Of a stretch of DNA of 64,000 bases, positions 42,077-51,439 are shown piece by piece. Position 1 is the stretch's first letter, and every line of letters begins with the position of its first letter. This DNA comes from Bin87 sp965232895 (GTDB lineage Bacteria > Chloroflexota > Dehalococcoidia > Lucifugimonadales > UBA3495). The notes below the pieces were generated by a model that worked only from the letters and a program-made list of their open reading frames with translations, had not been told where the DNA came from and ran no database searches. The stretch spans positions 4,030,001 through 4,094,000 of the forward strand of contig OZ247430.1 in assembly GCA_965232895.1 (NCBI GenBank), given 5' to 3'. The position numbers were made by a program, and so were the translations under genes.

Positions 42077-43711
42077 TTACGCCTGCCCGGCTCCGCGAGC
42101 GCGCGAATCCAGGCTTACCGCCAGCCTGGATCGGAACGGGCGCACCCGGTTGTCCTGGTGCGGCACACCCATGGGAACCACGAATACCGCCTCTTGCCCT
42201 GCCGAATGGGGCTCGAAAAACTCAACAACGGAATCGTCGTAGAAGGTCAGTCCGGTGGCTCCCATCCCCAGCGCGTGCGAAGCAAGATAGATCCGCCCGC
42301 CGATGATGCCGGCTACCGTCTGCGCCATCCGGTAACCCCGGGTCCCGAATTCACGCTCGATCAACGACAGGTCCGCAGTGATGAATGCAACAGCCGCGGC
42401 GTCCGCCGGCAGCGCCTGTTCGAATCCGAGGTGTCCGGCCGTTTCCCTGAAGTCTCCTTCCCTGAGCAGCCGCAGGCCGTTGTAGAAGCGGTTGTAGTAA
42501 TAGGCGCCGGGGTTGAGGCCGGTCACGGCGTTCACAATCAGGTAGACGCTCAAGTATGGCGAGAACCCATCCGCCAGGTGCGGCGCATTGATCGCGTTTC
42601 CAGCAGCATCGATGATGGAGCGGAAATCCTCCCACAACATCGCTTCGGTCGCAAAGCGCCGGGTCGAACCGCGGGAACGGATGCAATCGCCCAACGATTG
42701 CGCTGGGCGCAACGCCAGATCCAAGTCGCCATCAAAGCTTCCGTCCAACCCCGAACGCAGCGGGCGAAAATGCTCGCCGGTGCCGTCGAGTTCCTCTTTG
42801 TCGCTGCTGCGGGCGTTTTCGCGGGGTTCATTCCAGATCGCAACGTCTTCCCCGGTCCGCAGCCATGAAGCCAGATGAACTTCACGCGACAGCGGGTAGT
42901 CCAGGGCCCCGGCCGCGAGATCGTTGCTTTCCTGGGGCAACATTCCCGGAACGTCACCCGAACCCGGGTTGAGCATTCCGTCGGGACTGCCCACCGTCGC
43001 CAGCAGGGAGGGCGCTTCATCAATCCCATCGATTCCCAGGTAGCCTGTGAGCGACCGGTCCACAAACCCAAACCTGAGGCCCACCGGGGTTCCGGCAGCG
43101 TTTCCGGCCGCCGTGAGGTTGGCGGCGATGGTTCCCAGATCCCAATAGCAGTACCGGTAGCCGCGTTCGCGGTATTTCCAGGCGCTCCGCCAGAATACCG
43201 TGGTGAACACCAGCGTTGCCGGATAGGCGGCATGGTCCTGGGCCGCCGCGCCGACCCAGCGCCGCAGGTCACCGTTCCGCAGGCGCGCCAGGGTGAAATC
43301 CAGCGGGTTGAAGTGGTAAACCCCGGCGCGCAGGCCGTCCAGGTCACCGCAGACTACGTAGATTTCGGTCGGGTACAGCGCGCCCGCGGACGCCGCTGCC
43401 CGGTAGTGCACCTCGCCGTCCCGCAGATGCCGGCGTCGGATCACCGCAGCCGCGTGGTATAGCAGCTCAGCCAGTGTCTGCAAGGTCACCGGGCCTTCCC
43501 CGGCGGCGTTCTGGCCGGCTCCACGGATAGACTGCAGGGTCGACATAGCAAGCCCTGAAGACGACGCAACGTCCGGCAGCGGTATTGCGCGCAGCCCGGA
43601 GTACGTCTTGTACAGTGGCGGCTTGTTGCTCAGGTTGATGTACCGGAGTTTGGTCGCCTCATTGAACGAAGCTGCCACGCCTGCGCCATCGGTTGTCTGG
43701 TTGGTAACCAT
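42077..43711 (-). CDS. SagB-type dehydrogenase with two nitroreductase domains
   Basis: A 544-residue flavoprotein with two tandem nitroreductase-like domains. The first holds HYRAAASAGALYPTEIYVVC near residue 100 and YRYCYWDLGTIAANLTAAG near 190. The second holds RGSTRRFATEAMLWEDF near 345 and RMAQTVAGIIGGRIYLASHALGMGATGL near 480. SagB proteins oxidise thiazolines/oxazolines to thiazoles/oxazoles in peptide natural products, but many stand-alone homologues have no precursor peptide cluster. None of the expected cyclodehydratase (SagC/D) genes adjoins here. ATG 43711 follows AGGA; the frame is open to 43843, but that part overlaps folB. Probably cotranscribed with folB 34 bases upstream. Confidence 0.88.
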   Translation of the reverse strand: MVTNQTTDGAGVAASFNEATKLRYINLSNKPPLYKTYSGLRAIPLPDVASSSGLAMSTLQSIRGAGQNAAGEGPVTLQTLAELLYHAAAVIRRRHLRDGEVHYRAAASAGALYPTEIYVVCGDLDGLRAGVYHFNPLDFTLARLRNGDLRRWVGAAAQDHAAYPATLVFTTVFWRSAWKYRERGYRYCYWDLGTIAANLTAAGNAAGTPVGLRFGFVDRSLTGYLGIDGIDEAPSLLATVGSPDGMLNPGSGDVPGMLPQESNDLAAGALDYPLSREVHLASWLRTGEDVAIWNEPRENARSSDKEELDGTGEHFRPLRSGLDGSFDGDLDLALRPAQSLGDCIRSRGSTRRFATEAMLWEDFRSIIDAAGNAINAPHLADGFSPYLSVYLIVNAVTGLNPGAYYYNRFYNGLRLLREGDFRETAGHLGFEQALPADAAAVAFITADLSLIEREFGTRGYRMAQTVAGIIGGRIYLASHALGMGATGLTFYDDSVVEFFEPHSAGQEAVFVVPMGVPHQDNRVRPFRSRLAVSLDSRARGAGQA

Positions 43712-43745
43712 ATGTTGTGATCCTGCTCGGGTAGGGTCAGGCCGG

Positions 43746-44120
43746 TCAAACGGGGCGCGACCGGTAGATTTCCACCGCCGCGGCCTCGATGACTGAACCC
43801 TTGATTGGCGGGCGCGGTTTGTGAACTCGGACGCGGACCGCATCGATTTGCGGATGTTCGTTCAATACCCTGTTGGCAATTGCTCCCGCAGCAGCCTCCA
43901 ACAGGTTCCGTGGTTCGCCTTCCATCACCACTTTCACCGCCCGGTACAGATCCGTATAGCTCACCGTGTCTTCCAAACGGTCGGAGGCCGCCGGAACGCT
44001 CAGGTCCAGTTCCACCTGCAAGTCCACAACGAACTGCTGTCCCAGGCTCCGTTCTTCAGGGTTCACTCCGTGGAATCCGTAGAACTGGAGGCCATTCAGG
44101 ACTATACGGTCTGGAGACAT
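43746..44120 (-). CDS. folB: Dihydroneopterin aldolase
   Basis: Converts 7,8-dihydroneopterin to 6-hydroxymethyl-dihydropterin and glycolaldehyde in folate synthesis. The 124-residue product is of normal length, starts DRIVLNGLQFYGFHGVNPEE, with the active-site glutamate in GFHGV.PEE, and has VSYTDLYRAVKVVMEGE and the C-terminal VRVRVHKPRPPIKG, whose lysine is the catalytic base in the family. It lies between a CoA ester lyase and the SagB-type gene, not in a folate operon. Confidence 0.94.
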   Translation of the reverse strand: MSPDRIVLNGLQFYGFHGVNPEERSLGQQFVVDLQVELDLSVPAASDRLEDTVSYTDLYRAVKVVMEGEPRNLLEAAAGAIANRVLNEHPQIDAVRVRVHKPRPPIKGSVIEAAAVEIYRSRPV

Positions 44121-44263
44121 AAGGTGAGAAAGCCGCTCTTTGCGCCGTCAACGCGGCTACGGCTGAGTTTGCCGCCAGCCTTTCACGGCGCGTCCAACGC
44201 CGCAAAGTCTGCGCCCGGCCCGGGGTAGGATCCCAGCCGCTTCGGATCCGTCATGCTCTGCGA

Positions 44264-45142
44264 TCAATTGGACTGGGCCTCTATGGCAGTGGCCTGCGCC
44301 AACAGGTTCTGGGCGCGTTTCACCACCGGTACGTCGACCATGCGCCCGTCAATCGACAGCGAACCCCTACCCGCCGCCTCGGCTTCGTCCCATGCTTCCA
44401 CGACACGGCGTGCGTAGGCCACGTCTTCAGCGTTGGGGGAAAACGTCTCGTTGATGGTATCTATCTGCGCCGGATGGATGGCGAACTTCCCGGTGTAGCC
44501 CATCCGCCGCGCCGCGCTTGCGTCGGACCACAGCCCTTCGGGATCGCGGAACCCCACGAACGGGCCGTCCAGTCCGGCGACGCCAGCAGCCCGCGCCGCC
44601 ACGGCCACCGCCGAACGAGCGAAATAACATTCCTCACCGAAGTCGCTGCGGACTACCCCCATGTCATTGGTGTAGTCTTCAGCGCCGAACGCGATCCCTA
44701 CGATCCGCTGGGAAGCCCGCGCCATTTCGTACACGTGGACGATGGCCATCGCGGTTTCAATCCAGGGGATGACCCTGATGCTTCCCGGGTCGATTCCGGC
44801 TTTCGCTTCCAGCGGCGTGAGCAGTTGGTCGACCTGCTGCATATCCCAGGCCGTGTTGCCTTTGCCGATGCTGATTCCGGCCAGATCAGGCGATACCACC
44901 GCAGCCAATTCAGCCGCAGCCAGCCCGGTTTCCAGCGCATTGACCCGCACCATGACCCGTTTGCCGGCCTCGGTCAGGCGCGGAACCCATTCCGTTGCCA
45001 ATTCGCATGCGGCGGCCTTCTCGCCGGGCGGCACCGAGTCCTCCAGGTCCACCATGATGATGTCGGCACCAAATTCCAACGCCCGCTCCAGCATGTTGGA
45101 GCGGTTTCCGGGAACAAAAACGATGCTGCGGAGCAACTGCAC
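44264..45142 (-). CDS. HpcH/HpaI-CitE family CoA ester lyase
   Basis: A 292-residue TIM-barrel lyase of the citrate lyase beta-subunit type. It opens LLRSIVFVPGNRSNMLERAL, has VDLEDSVPPGEK with the metal-binding acid residue, VMVRVNALETG with an arginine for CoA phosphate, IPWIETAMAIVHVYEMAR, IAFGAEDYTNDMGV and FAIHPAQIDTINETF. Members cleave malyl-CoA, citramalyl-CoA or similar; the exact ester is not decided by sequence. It lies between polA and folB on the same strand. Confidence 0.9.
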   Translation of the reverse strand: MQLLRSIVFVPGNRSNMLERALEFGADIIMVDLEDSVPPGEKAAACELATEWVPRLTEAGKRVMVRVNALETGLAAAELAAVVSPDLAGISIGKGNTAWDMQQVDQLLTPLEAKAGIDPGSIRVIPWIETAMAIVHVYEMARASQRIVGIAFGAEDYTNDMGVVRSDFGEECYFARSAVAVAARAAGVAGLDGPFVGFRDPEGLWSDASAARRMGYTGKFAIHPAQIDTINETFSPNAEDVAYARRVVEAWDEAEAAGRGSLSIDGRMVDVPVVKRAQNLLAQATAIEAQSN

Positions 45143-45261
45143 TGGATTAAACCTCTTGAAAGTTTCGTGTTGAGTCGAATTGCAGGAACTCGGTGGTTGG
45201 GAGGGTCAACGGCGGTGATCCCGCCGGCTATCGGCCGAATTACCGGACGTGGGGTAATGGC

Positions 45262-48057
45262 TCAGAAATCGCCCCAGGAGTAGCCCGACTTGACGTCGAC
45301 CTTGAGAGTCACGTCCAGCTCCATCGCGGCCGGCATTTCGTCCATCACCAACTCCGTCATCACGTCCATTTCGTCGTCCGGCACTTCGAACACCAATTCG
45401 TCGTGCACCTGCAAGATCATGCGGGAGCGCATCTGCTCGTTGATCATGCGCTCCCGGACGTTGATCATGGCTATCTTCATGATGTCGGCTGCGGTGCCCT
45501 GGATCGGCATGTTGATCGCCATGCGCTCTGCGGCCGCGCGGCTGTTGTGATTCGTGGACTGGATGTCCGGCAAATACCGACGGCGGCCCAGCAGCGTCTC
45601 CGCGTACATCACGTTCCTGGTCCGCTCTTTCACGGATTCCAGGTAACCGTTGATGCCCGGGTACCGGGAAAGGTAGGTGTCGATGAAGTGCCTTCCCTCT
45701 TCGCGACTGAACCCGGTTTGCTGGGAAATGCCGTAAGGACCCAAACCGTAAATCACGCCGAAATTGAGCACCTTGGCGATCCGCCGCTGGTCCGCGTCCA
45801 CATCGTTTATGGGGACGTTGAACATCTGGCTCGCGGTTGCGGCATGGATGTCCTCTCCGCGGCGGAAGGCGTCCAGCAGCGACGGATCCTGCGACATGTG
45901 CGCCAGCACCCGCAGCTCGATCTGCGAATAGTCGGCGGAGAGCAGCTGACAACCGGCATCGGCCACGAAGGCCCGGCGAACCTGCCGGCCCATTTCGGTG
46001 CGGATCGGTATGTTCTGCAAGTTCGGATCGCTGCTGCTGAGCCGGCCCGTTGCCGAGCCGGTCTGATGATATGAGGTGTGGATCCTTCCCGTAGCCGGGT
46101 TCACCATCTCGGGGAGGGCGTCGACATAGGTCGACTTCAGCTTGGACACCTGCCGGTAATCCAGGATCTTGTCCACCGCCGGATGCAGGCCTTTCAAAGC
46201 CTCCAGCGCGTTGGCGTCGGTGGAATAGCCGGACCGCGTCCGACGCGATTTGGGTAAACCCAACTCTCCAAACAACAGATCGCTCAGTTGCTTGGGCGAG
46301 TTGATGTTGACACTGTGGCCGATGGACTGGAACAGTTCCGCCTGGATTTGCTCCAGCTGTTCGTGCAGGTCCCGGGACATCTCGTGGAGGATACCTGCGT
46401 CCAACCGGACGCCGGATCGCTGCATTTCGACCAGCACCGGCACCAGCGGCAACTCTACGTCGGCAAACAGACCGCCGAGTCCCTGAGCCTCCAACGGAGC
46501 CTCAAAGTGCCGGCGGAGACGCAAGGTGCAGTCGGCATCGGCCGCCGCGTACGGCGCTCCGTCGGCGATTTCAACCTCGTTGAATGTTTGCTGCCGGGCG
46601 CCCTTGCCAATCAAGTCGGTGATTTCGGTCATTTCCCGGCCCAAAATCGACAGGGCCAGCGGTTTCAATCCCAACCGGTTGTTACCCAGAAGATGGGCCG
46701 CGATCATGGTGTCGTGATCCACCACTTGGTACGGGTCAATGCCATAGTTGCTCAGCAGAGTCAGATCGTAGTTGGCGTTGTGCGCGGACCGTGGCATGCC
46801 TTCAGCGGTGAACAGTGGCCGAACGGCGGCCATCACTTCGGCCAGGGGCAATTGCCGGCCGGCTTGGTGGCCAACCGGCACGTACCAGGCGGCGCCACTG
46901 TCAACTGCGAAACTCAGGCCGGCCAACTCGGCGGCCATCGGGTCTGTGCTGCTGGATTCAGTGTCAAACGCGAAGGACCCGGCCTCCCGGATGGCCGCGA
47001 TCATCGCATCGAGGTCTTCCCGGCTGTCCACGATGCGGTAATCGTAGGCCGTTGACTCTTCCCCCTTGGCCGCGGGGTGAACCGGGGGCCGTTCGGGGGA
47101 TTCCGACGCGGTCGCCCAGGGCGCGTCCGGCGACGGCACGCGTCCGACGATGCTGTGGAACTCCAGGGTGGTCATCAGCGCGACCACCTCGGATCGCTCG
47201 TAGTCGCCGAACCGGCAGGCTTCCAGGTCGAGGGTGGTCGGAACGTCGCACTTGATGGTGGTCAAAAAGCGATACTCGAAAGCTGCTTCCCGGTTGGCCG
47301 CCAGGTTGTTGTGCACCCGCTTCTGGGAAATCTCCTCGAGGTGTTCGTAGATGCCCTCAAGCGTGCTGTAGTTGCTCAGGAGGGTGGTGGCTGTCTTGTC
47401 CCCGACTCCGGGTACTCCGGGTATGTTGTCGGACTTGTCGCCAACCAGGGCTTTGTAGTCCGGCTGTTGTTCCGCAGTAAGTCCGCCGTATCTCTCGGCC
47501 AGTTCATCTTCGTCCACGATCCGCCGGTCCCGCTCGCTGCTCGCCAGGTCCACGCGGACCAACGGAGAAATGAGCTGAAAGGTATCCCGGTCTCCGGTGA
47601 GGATCACCGTGGGAACGTGGGCTGCTTCAGCTTGACGACACAGCGTGCCGATGATGTCGTCCGCCTCGTAACCGGGCATTTCGTAAATGGGCACTGAGAA
47701 CGTTGCCATCAGCTCTTTCACCCGATCAAACTGGCTGCGGAGCTCCGGCGGAGTCGGGGGGCGTTGGGCCTTGTATTCGGGAAAGAGCACGTGCCTGAAG
47801 GTAGGGCTCGGGTTGTCGAACGCAACGGCGACGTGGCTCGGTTGCCATTCGTTCAGCGCCCGTATGAAAACGCTGGCGAACCCGTAGACGCCGGTTACAT
47901 CTTCTCCGGAAGTCGACACGGTGAGATTGCGGTTGGCGCTGATTGCCCGGAACGAACGATGTACCATCGCGTGTCCATCGATCAGCAGCAGCATTGGAGA
48001 CCTCTGATCGCTGGATGCGAAGGTCATCGGCATCGACATCTGGTTGGCGCTGGACAT
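45262..48057 (-). CDS. polA: DNA polymerase I
   Basis: Fills gaps and removes RNA primers. The 931-residue protein starts at ATG 48057, seven bases after GGAG. Order: 5'-3' exonuclease (1-300; MLLLIDGHAMVHRSF, GYEADDIIGTL, GDKSDNIPGVPGVGDKTA), 3'-5' exonuclease (~350-530; FAFDTESSS, SAHNANYDLTLL, YAAADADCTLRL, so the proofreading acids look present), and polymerase (~560-931; SADYSQIELRVLAHMS, RRIAKVLNFGVIYGLGPYGI, MILQVHDELVFE). It is the first gene of a leftward run to SagB. A TATAAT box at 48116-48121 on the minus strand may be its -10 element, without a good -35. Confidence 0.97.
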   Translation of the reverse strand: MSSANQMSMPMTFASSDQRSPMLLLIDGHAMVHRSFRAISANRNLTVSTSGEDVTGVYGFASVFIRALNEWQPSHVAVAFDNPSPTFRHVLFPEYKAQRPPTPPELRSQFDRVKELMATFSVPIYEMPGYEADDIIGTLCRQAEAAHVPTVILTGDRDTFQLISPLVRVDLASSERDRRIVDEDELAERYGGLTAEQQPDYKALVGDKSDNIPGVPGVGDKTATTLLSNYSTLEGIYEHLEEISQKRVHNNLAANREAAFEYRFLTTIKCDVPTTLDLEACRFGDYERSEVVALMTTLEFHSIVGRVPSPDAPWATASESPERPPVHPAAKGEESTAYDYRIVDSREDLDAMIAAIREAGSFAFDTESSSTDPMAAELAGLSFAVDSGAAWYVPVGHQAGRQLPLAEVMAAVRPLFTAEGMPRSAHNANYDLTLLSNYGIDPYQVVDHDTMIAAHLLGNNRLGLKPLALSILGREMTEITDLIGKGARQQTFNEVEIADGAPYAAADADCTLRLRRHFEAPLEAQGLGGLFADVELPLVPVLVEMQRSGVRLDAGILHEMSRDLHEQLEQIQAELFQSIGHSVNINSPKQLSDLLFGELGLPKSRRTRSGYSTDANALEALKGLHPAVDKILDYRQVSKLKSTYVDALPEMVNPATGRIHTSYHQTGSATGRLSSSDPNLQNIPIRTEMGRQVRRAFVADAGCQLLSADYSQIELRVLAHMSQDPSLLDAFRRGEDIHAATASQMFNVPINDVDADQRRIAKVLNFGVIYGLGPYGISQQTGFSREEGRHFIDTYLSRYPGINGYLESVKERTRNVMYAETLLGRRRYLPDIQSTNHNSRAAAERMAINMPIQGTAADIMKIAMINVRERMINEQMRSRMILQVHDELVFEVPDDEMDVMTELVMDEMPAAMELDVTLKVDVKSGYSWGDF

Positions 48058-48172
48058 GTGGGGTCTCCGTGCGCGGATCAGCCGGTCGCAAGGACTGGTC
48101 CTTGACCGTTGCCACATTATACATGAGGCAATGGCCAGGAGCGCTTGAGGCCTATGCTACAATGCCCGCGTT

Positions 48173-48490
48173 ATGCCCGTTTACGAATATCGCTGCAACC
48201 GGTGCAACGTGCGGCAGTCCCGCCTTGTGTTCAGTTGGACCCCGGCCGAATCGTTGACCTGCAATGGATGCGACGGGGCCGACTTGACCCGATTGGTTTC
48301 CGGGTTTTCGTTCCACCGCTCCTGGGGAGACAGCCTCAACTGGATGCCCGACAATGCTGCCGGGGACCTGGACAACAGCCATATTGGCAGTATCGACGCC
48401 CACATGGGCCGCATGGGCGATGCCATGGGCGGCGAGGTCACTCCGGACTTCCATGAACACCGGCATGAAATCACTCATCCCGATGCCTGA
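48173..48490 (+). CDS. FmdB-family zinc ribbon protein (first of two)
   Basis: A 105-residue protein with the FmdB/CxxC-CxxC ribbon: MPVYEYRCNRCNVRQSR and LTCNGCDGADLTRLVSGF give four cysteines in two CxxC pairs. The remaining ~65 residues are His/Asp/Met-rich without a known fold. FmdB-type proteins are small and often accompany translation or metabolic genes; their role is not established. It is divergent from polA and followed 61 bases later by a related gene. Confidence 0.85.
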   Translation: MPVYEYRCNRCNVRQSRLVFSWTPAESLTCNGCDGADLTRLVSGFSFHRSWGDSLNWMPDNAAGDLDNSHIGSIDAHMGRMGDAMGGEVTPDFHEHRHEITHPDA

Positions 48491-48551
48491 GCAGCAATCG
48501 ATCTCTTCGTAAACCGCTGGATAAACTTGGCTACGGTCCGCCACAATTAGC

Positions 48552-48887
48552 ATGCCGATCTACGAATACCGTTGCCAACAATGCCGGCAGATCTCCGCGA
48601 TTTTCGTGCGCTCGATCAACTCCCCGCTGGCGCCGGCGTGTCGTTCCTGCGGCAGCGAAGACGTGGAGCGCCGCATGTCCACCTTCGCGATGGGTAAAAC
48701 CACCAGCGACGTACACGGCGCAACCCCAATGGACAGCAGTTCCCGGGACTACTACAGCGATCCCCGCAACATAGGCCGCCACGTCGAAGAGTCATTCACG
48801 CGCCACGGCGTTGACATGCCGGACTCTGTCCGTGAATCGATCGATTCCGCCCGCAGCGGCGAGGCGCCCAAAGGAATGGACTTGTGA
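48552..48887 (+). CDS. FmdB-family zinc ribbon protein (second of two)
   Basis: A 111-residue paralogue of the preceding gene. The N-terminus MPIYEYRCQQCRQISAIF and PACRSCGSEDVERRMSTF supplies two CxxC pairs. The C-terminal ~60 residues (DYYSDPRNIGRHVEESFTRHGVDMPDSVRESIDSARSGE, shown in part) differ from the first protein. That tail resembles regions of FmdB proteins with a predicted helix. Its stop codon overlaps the start of thiE by four bases (GTG 48884), so translation is coupled. Confidence 0.87.
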   Translation: MPIYEYRCQQCRQISAIFVRSINSPLAPACRSCGSEDVERRMSTFAMGKTTSDVHGATPMDSSSRDYYSDPRNIGRHVEESFTRHGVDMPDSVRESIDSARSGEAPKGMDL

Positions 48888-49861
48888 CCGAGCAGGAACG
48901 CAATTCTCCCCCCGACCTGTTGTCGACGCTGGTCGCCTGCCTCGATGGAATCGTGGCCTCCGACGCGCTTCCGGAGGGTTTGATGCGCGGTGAAATCGGC
49001 TGGCTGGGCGGCGACTTCAGCAACCCTGATCGGCAATCCACCGCGCCCTATGCGGTCGCGAGTCGAAACCAGGCGCTGGAGATGGCGGCCGCCGCCGGCG
49101 GCCTGCTTCACGTCCTCGAGGCGACCCAGGCAATTCCGGCTGATGGCGCGCTGCAATTGCGGCGCGCCCTGGATGATGCCGTCGCTCGCATCGGCGCCAC
49201 GATGCGACGAGAACAGGCCGACCGCATCCGCGGCCTTTACGTAATCATCGACCCCGAAGTCACTGGCGGTCGTGACCCCCTGGAAATCGCCCGGGCGGCC
49301 ATAAACGGCGGCGCCCGCATGCTGCAACTGCGCGACAAGCTGCGGGACAAAGGCGAGCAGTTGCCCCTGGGCCTCGAGTTGCGCAACTTGTGCGCCAACA
49401 ACGATGCTCTGCTGATCATCAACGATCACGCAGACCTGGCTGCCGCGTTGGGCCCCGAGCATGTTGGGTTGCATGTAGGTCAAACCGATTTGCCCGTGGC
49501 CGAGGCAAGGAAAATCCTGGGGCCGGGTCAGGTTCTAGGCCGGTCCAATCGCGAGATCGACTTGATAATCGAGTCTCAGGAGATGGGCGCGGACCACGTC
49601 GCCTTTGGCGCAATGTACACCACGACCACCAAGCAGGTCACTCGCGCGCCGCAGGGGCCGGAACGCCTGAAGCAGGCGCGCGCCGCCGCGAGCGTGCCGT
49701 TGGTCGCCATTGGTGGAATTACGGCGGGGAACGTCGCCCCGGTGGTCGAAGCCGGCGCAGACGCGATCTGTGTCACCGCCGCCATCGGAAGCGCCCCCGA
49801 ACCCGAAGCCGCGGCCGCGGCATTGACAGATGCAATTCGCGCCGCCGGCGGTCGAGTCTGA
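48884..49861 (+). CDS. thiE: Thiamine-phosphate synthase with extra N-terminal domain
   Basis: Joins the hydroxymethylpyrimidine and thiazole moieties to make thiamine phosphate. The 325-residue protein is about 115 residues longer than ordinary ThiE. Residues ~115-325 are the TIM-barrel enzyme: GLYVIIDPEVTGG, GGARMLQLRDK, LLIINDHADLAAALGPEHVGLHVGQTDLP (in parts), GRSNREIDLI and VAIGGITAGNVAPVVEAGADAICV. The N-terminal ~110 residues are helical and match the unassigned N-domains of some actinobacterial and Chloroflexota ThiE proteins. A thiD gene is at the right end of the window, in no common operon. No TPP riboswitch is seen. Confidence 0.9.
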   Translation: MTEQERNSPPDLLSTLVACLDGIVASDALPEGLMRGEIGWLGGDFSNPDRQSTAPYAVASRNQALEMAAAAGGLLHVLEATQAIPADGALQLRRALDDAVARIGATMRREQADRIRGLYVIIDPEVTGGRDPLEIARAAINGGARMLQLRDKLRDKGEQLPLGLELRNLCANNDALLIINDHADLAAALGPEHVGLHVGQTDLPVAEARKILGPGQVLGRSNREIDLIIESQEMGADHVAFGAMYTTTTKQVTRAPQGPERLKQARAAASVPLVAIGGITAGNVAPVVEAGADAICVTAAIGSAPEPEAAAAALTDAIRAAGGRV

Positions 49862-49872
49862 CCGGATACGTT

Positions 49873-50505
49873 ATGCCCACTCGTTATGGCCCCCATCTGA
49901 GCGCACTGTCTGCCAAGGCGGTCGAAGAACTGACGGCCCGACATCGCGCCCGGGAACAGGCCCTGGGGGTATCCCGGCAGGTGATCCGGAACTCCGCCAA
50001 TGCTATTCGCGCGGTGCACCGGAACGATTTCGACGAAGCGCGCCGGCTCATCGCGGAGGCGGGAACCCAACTGGCAGAAACCCGCGGTATCCGTACCCAC
50101 AACCCTGAGATTTACTACGCCGGGTTTTTGTCGGACGCGCGGAAGGAGTTCACCGAGGCTAACATAACGCTGGCGGTGATTTCCGGAGCCGAAATACCGG
50201 ACGCCGAGTCGCTCGACATGGACCCGCCGGCATACCTGAACGGCATGGCCGAGGTAATCGGCGAACTGCGTCGCTACATTCTGGATGCCTTGCGCCGCGA
50301 CGATACCTCACGGTGCGAAGAGCTGATGGAATTTATGGACGAGATTTACGGCATACTCGTTACCGTCGATTTCCCGGAGGCCGTAACCGGGGGCCTCCGC
50401 CACAGCACAGACGCCATGCGCGGCGTTCTGGAGCGCACTCGCGGTGATCTCACCATCTCCCTTCAGCAACGCCGGTTGGAGCGACGCCTGGAGGAGCTGA
50501 CCTAG
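49873..50505 (+). CDS. Translin-family protein
   Basis: A 210-residue, almost wholly helical protein starting at ATG 49873, twelve bases after thiE. The pattern LTARHRAREQALGVSRQVIRNSANAIRAVHR, the ..PEIYYAGFLSDARKEFTEANIT stretch and LNGMAEVIGELRRYILDALRRDD fit translin/TRAX-like proteins found in archaea and some bacteria. In eukaryotes, translin binds single-stranded nucleic acid; the bacterial function is not known. A longer frame upstream to 49390 is in the wrong frame of thiE and is not used. Confidence 0.72.
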   Translation: MPTRYGPHLSALSAKAVEELTARHRAREQALGVSRQVIRNSANAIRAVHRNDFDEARRLIAEAGTQLAETRGIRTHNPEIYYAGFLSDARKEFTEANITLAVISGAEIPDAESLDMDPPAYLNGMAEVIGELRRYILDALRRDDTSRCEELMEFMDEIYGILVTVDFPEAVTGGLRHSTDAMRGVLERTRGDLTISLQQRRLERRLEELT

Positions 50506-50524
50506 CCGGCCTGGCGCAGGTCGG

Positions 50525-51352
50525 ATGCAGACCGTCCGCACCCTTGGATACGACCCGTTCGTGTCGCCAGTTCGGATGCCACGCCCGTCTGCGATAAGCG
50601 CGCGCTGGCGCGACGTTGCGATCCTGTCCTGGCCGATTGGCGACGATCACCTGGCTCCCTTTCTCCCCAATGGCCTGGTTCCGGATCGTTGGGACGGCGA
50701 GGCATACATCAGCCTCGTGTGCCTTTTCGTTGAAAACTTGCGTGCCATGGGATTGCCGGTTTGGCCTCGTAAATTCGTGGAGATCAACCTGAGGTTCTAC
50801 GTGCGACCCGTCCACGGCAGTGACAGCCAGAGGGGCGTGGTGTTCCTGAAACAATTGGTGCCTCACCCACTGGTCGCCCTGGGCGCCCGCTACCTTTTCC
50901 GGGAACCGATGTCGGTGGCGCCGACGGGGATGTCGCACGGATTTGCGCCGGTGGCGCCACGCAACGACGATTTCCCGCGACGGTTGCACTACCGATGGCG
51001 CAACCACGGCCGCGACGAAGGCCTCCAACTCACCAGCAGCGGCTCCGCTTACCGTGCGCAGCCCGGCTCATTGGACGATTTCCTCACCGCCCGCTACCGA
51101 GGCTACAACGGGCAATCCGGCGGCCGGGTCAGATCGTATCGTATTTCCAGAGACTCCTGGTGGTTGTTGCCGGTGACGGACTACGAATTGGAATGTGACG
51201 CCCGCTCCCTGTACGGCGTCCGGTTCGGGGATGTGATGTCAGAACCACCGGCCTCCGCGCTCTTGGCTACGGGCTCAGACGCCCATGTTCACTGGCCGTC
51301 CACCTTCACTGACCAAGCGACAGGCACTCACCAAGCCAAAGGACCCGCCTAA
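50525..51352 (+). CDS. DUF2071 (YqjF-like) protein
   Basis: A 275-residue protein with the DUF2071 pattern: ARWRDVAILSWPIGDDHLAPFLPNGLVPDRWDGEAYISLV (in parts) near the N-terminus, then FVEINLRFYVRPVHG and RGVVFLKQL, and later SVAPTGMSHGF...; the fold is related to acetoacetate decarboxylase. Its biochemical role is unknown. An alternative start is ATG 50576. It follows the translin-like gene by 19 bases and ends just before the promoter of the selenoprotein unit. Confidence 0.8.
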   Translation: MQTVRTLGYDPFVSPVRMPRPSAISARWRDVAILSWPIGDDHLAPFLPNGLVPDRWDGEAYISLVCLFVENLRAMGLPVWPRKFVEINLRFYVRPVHGSDSQRGVVFLKQLVPHPLVALGARYLFREPMSVAPTGMSHGFAPVAPRNDDFPRRLHYRWRNHGRDEGLQLTSSGSAYRAQPGSLDDFLTARYRGYNGQSGGRVRSYRISRDSWWLLPVTDYELECDARSLYGVRFGDVMSEPPASALLATGSDAHVHWPSTFTDQATGTHQAKGPA

Positions 51353-51357
51353 CCCAG

Positions 51358-51387
51358 TTGAGATAGTTGATCGGCGGTTGTTAGAAT
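51358..51387 (+). promoter_or_regulatory. Promoter of the 345-aa protein/selenoprotein unit
   Basis: TTGAGA (51358-51363), an 18-base spacer and TAGAAT (51382-51387). Predicted start of transcription near 51394, some 45 bases before the GTG at 51440. Confidence 0.55.
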
Positions 51388-51439
51388 GCGCCTACGCAGG
51401 CCGATCTCACGAAACATGGACCGGCCAGGAAGAATGTGA

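Noticed and set aside
48800..48884. TPP riboswitch upstream of thiE (and upstream of thiD at 63200)
   Set aside because: Both genes start within or just after another gene; no leader and no CTGAGA-type thi-box seen.
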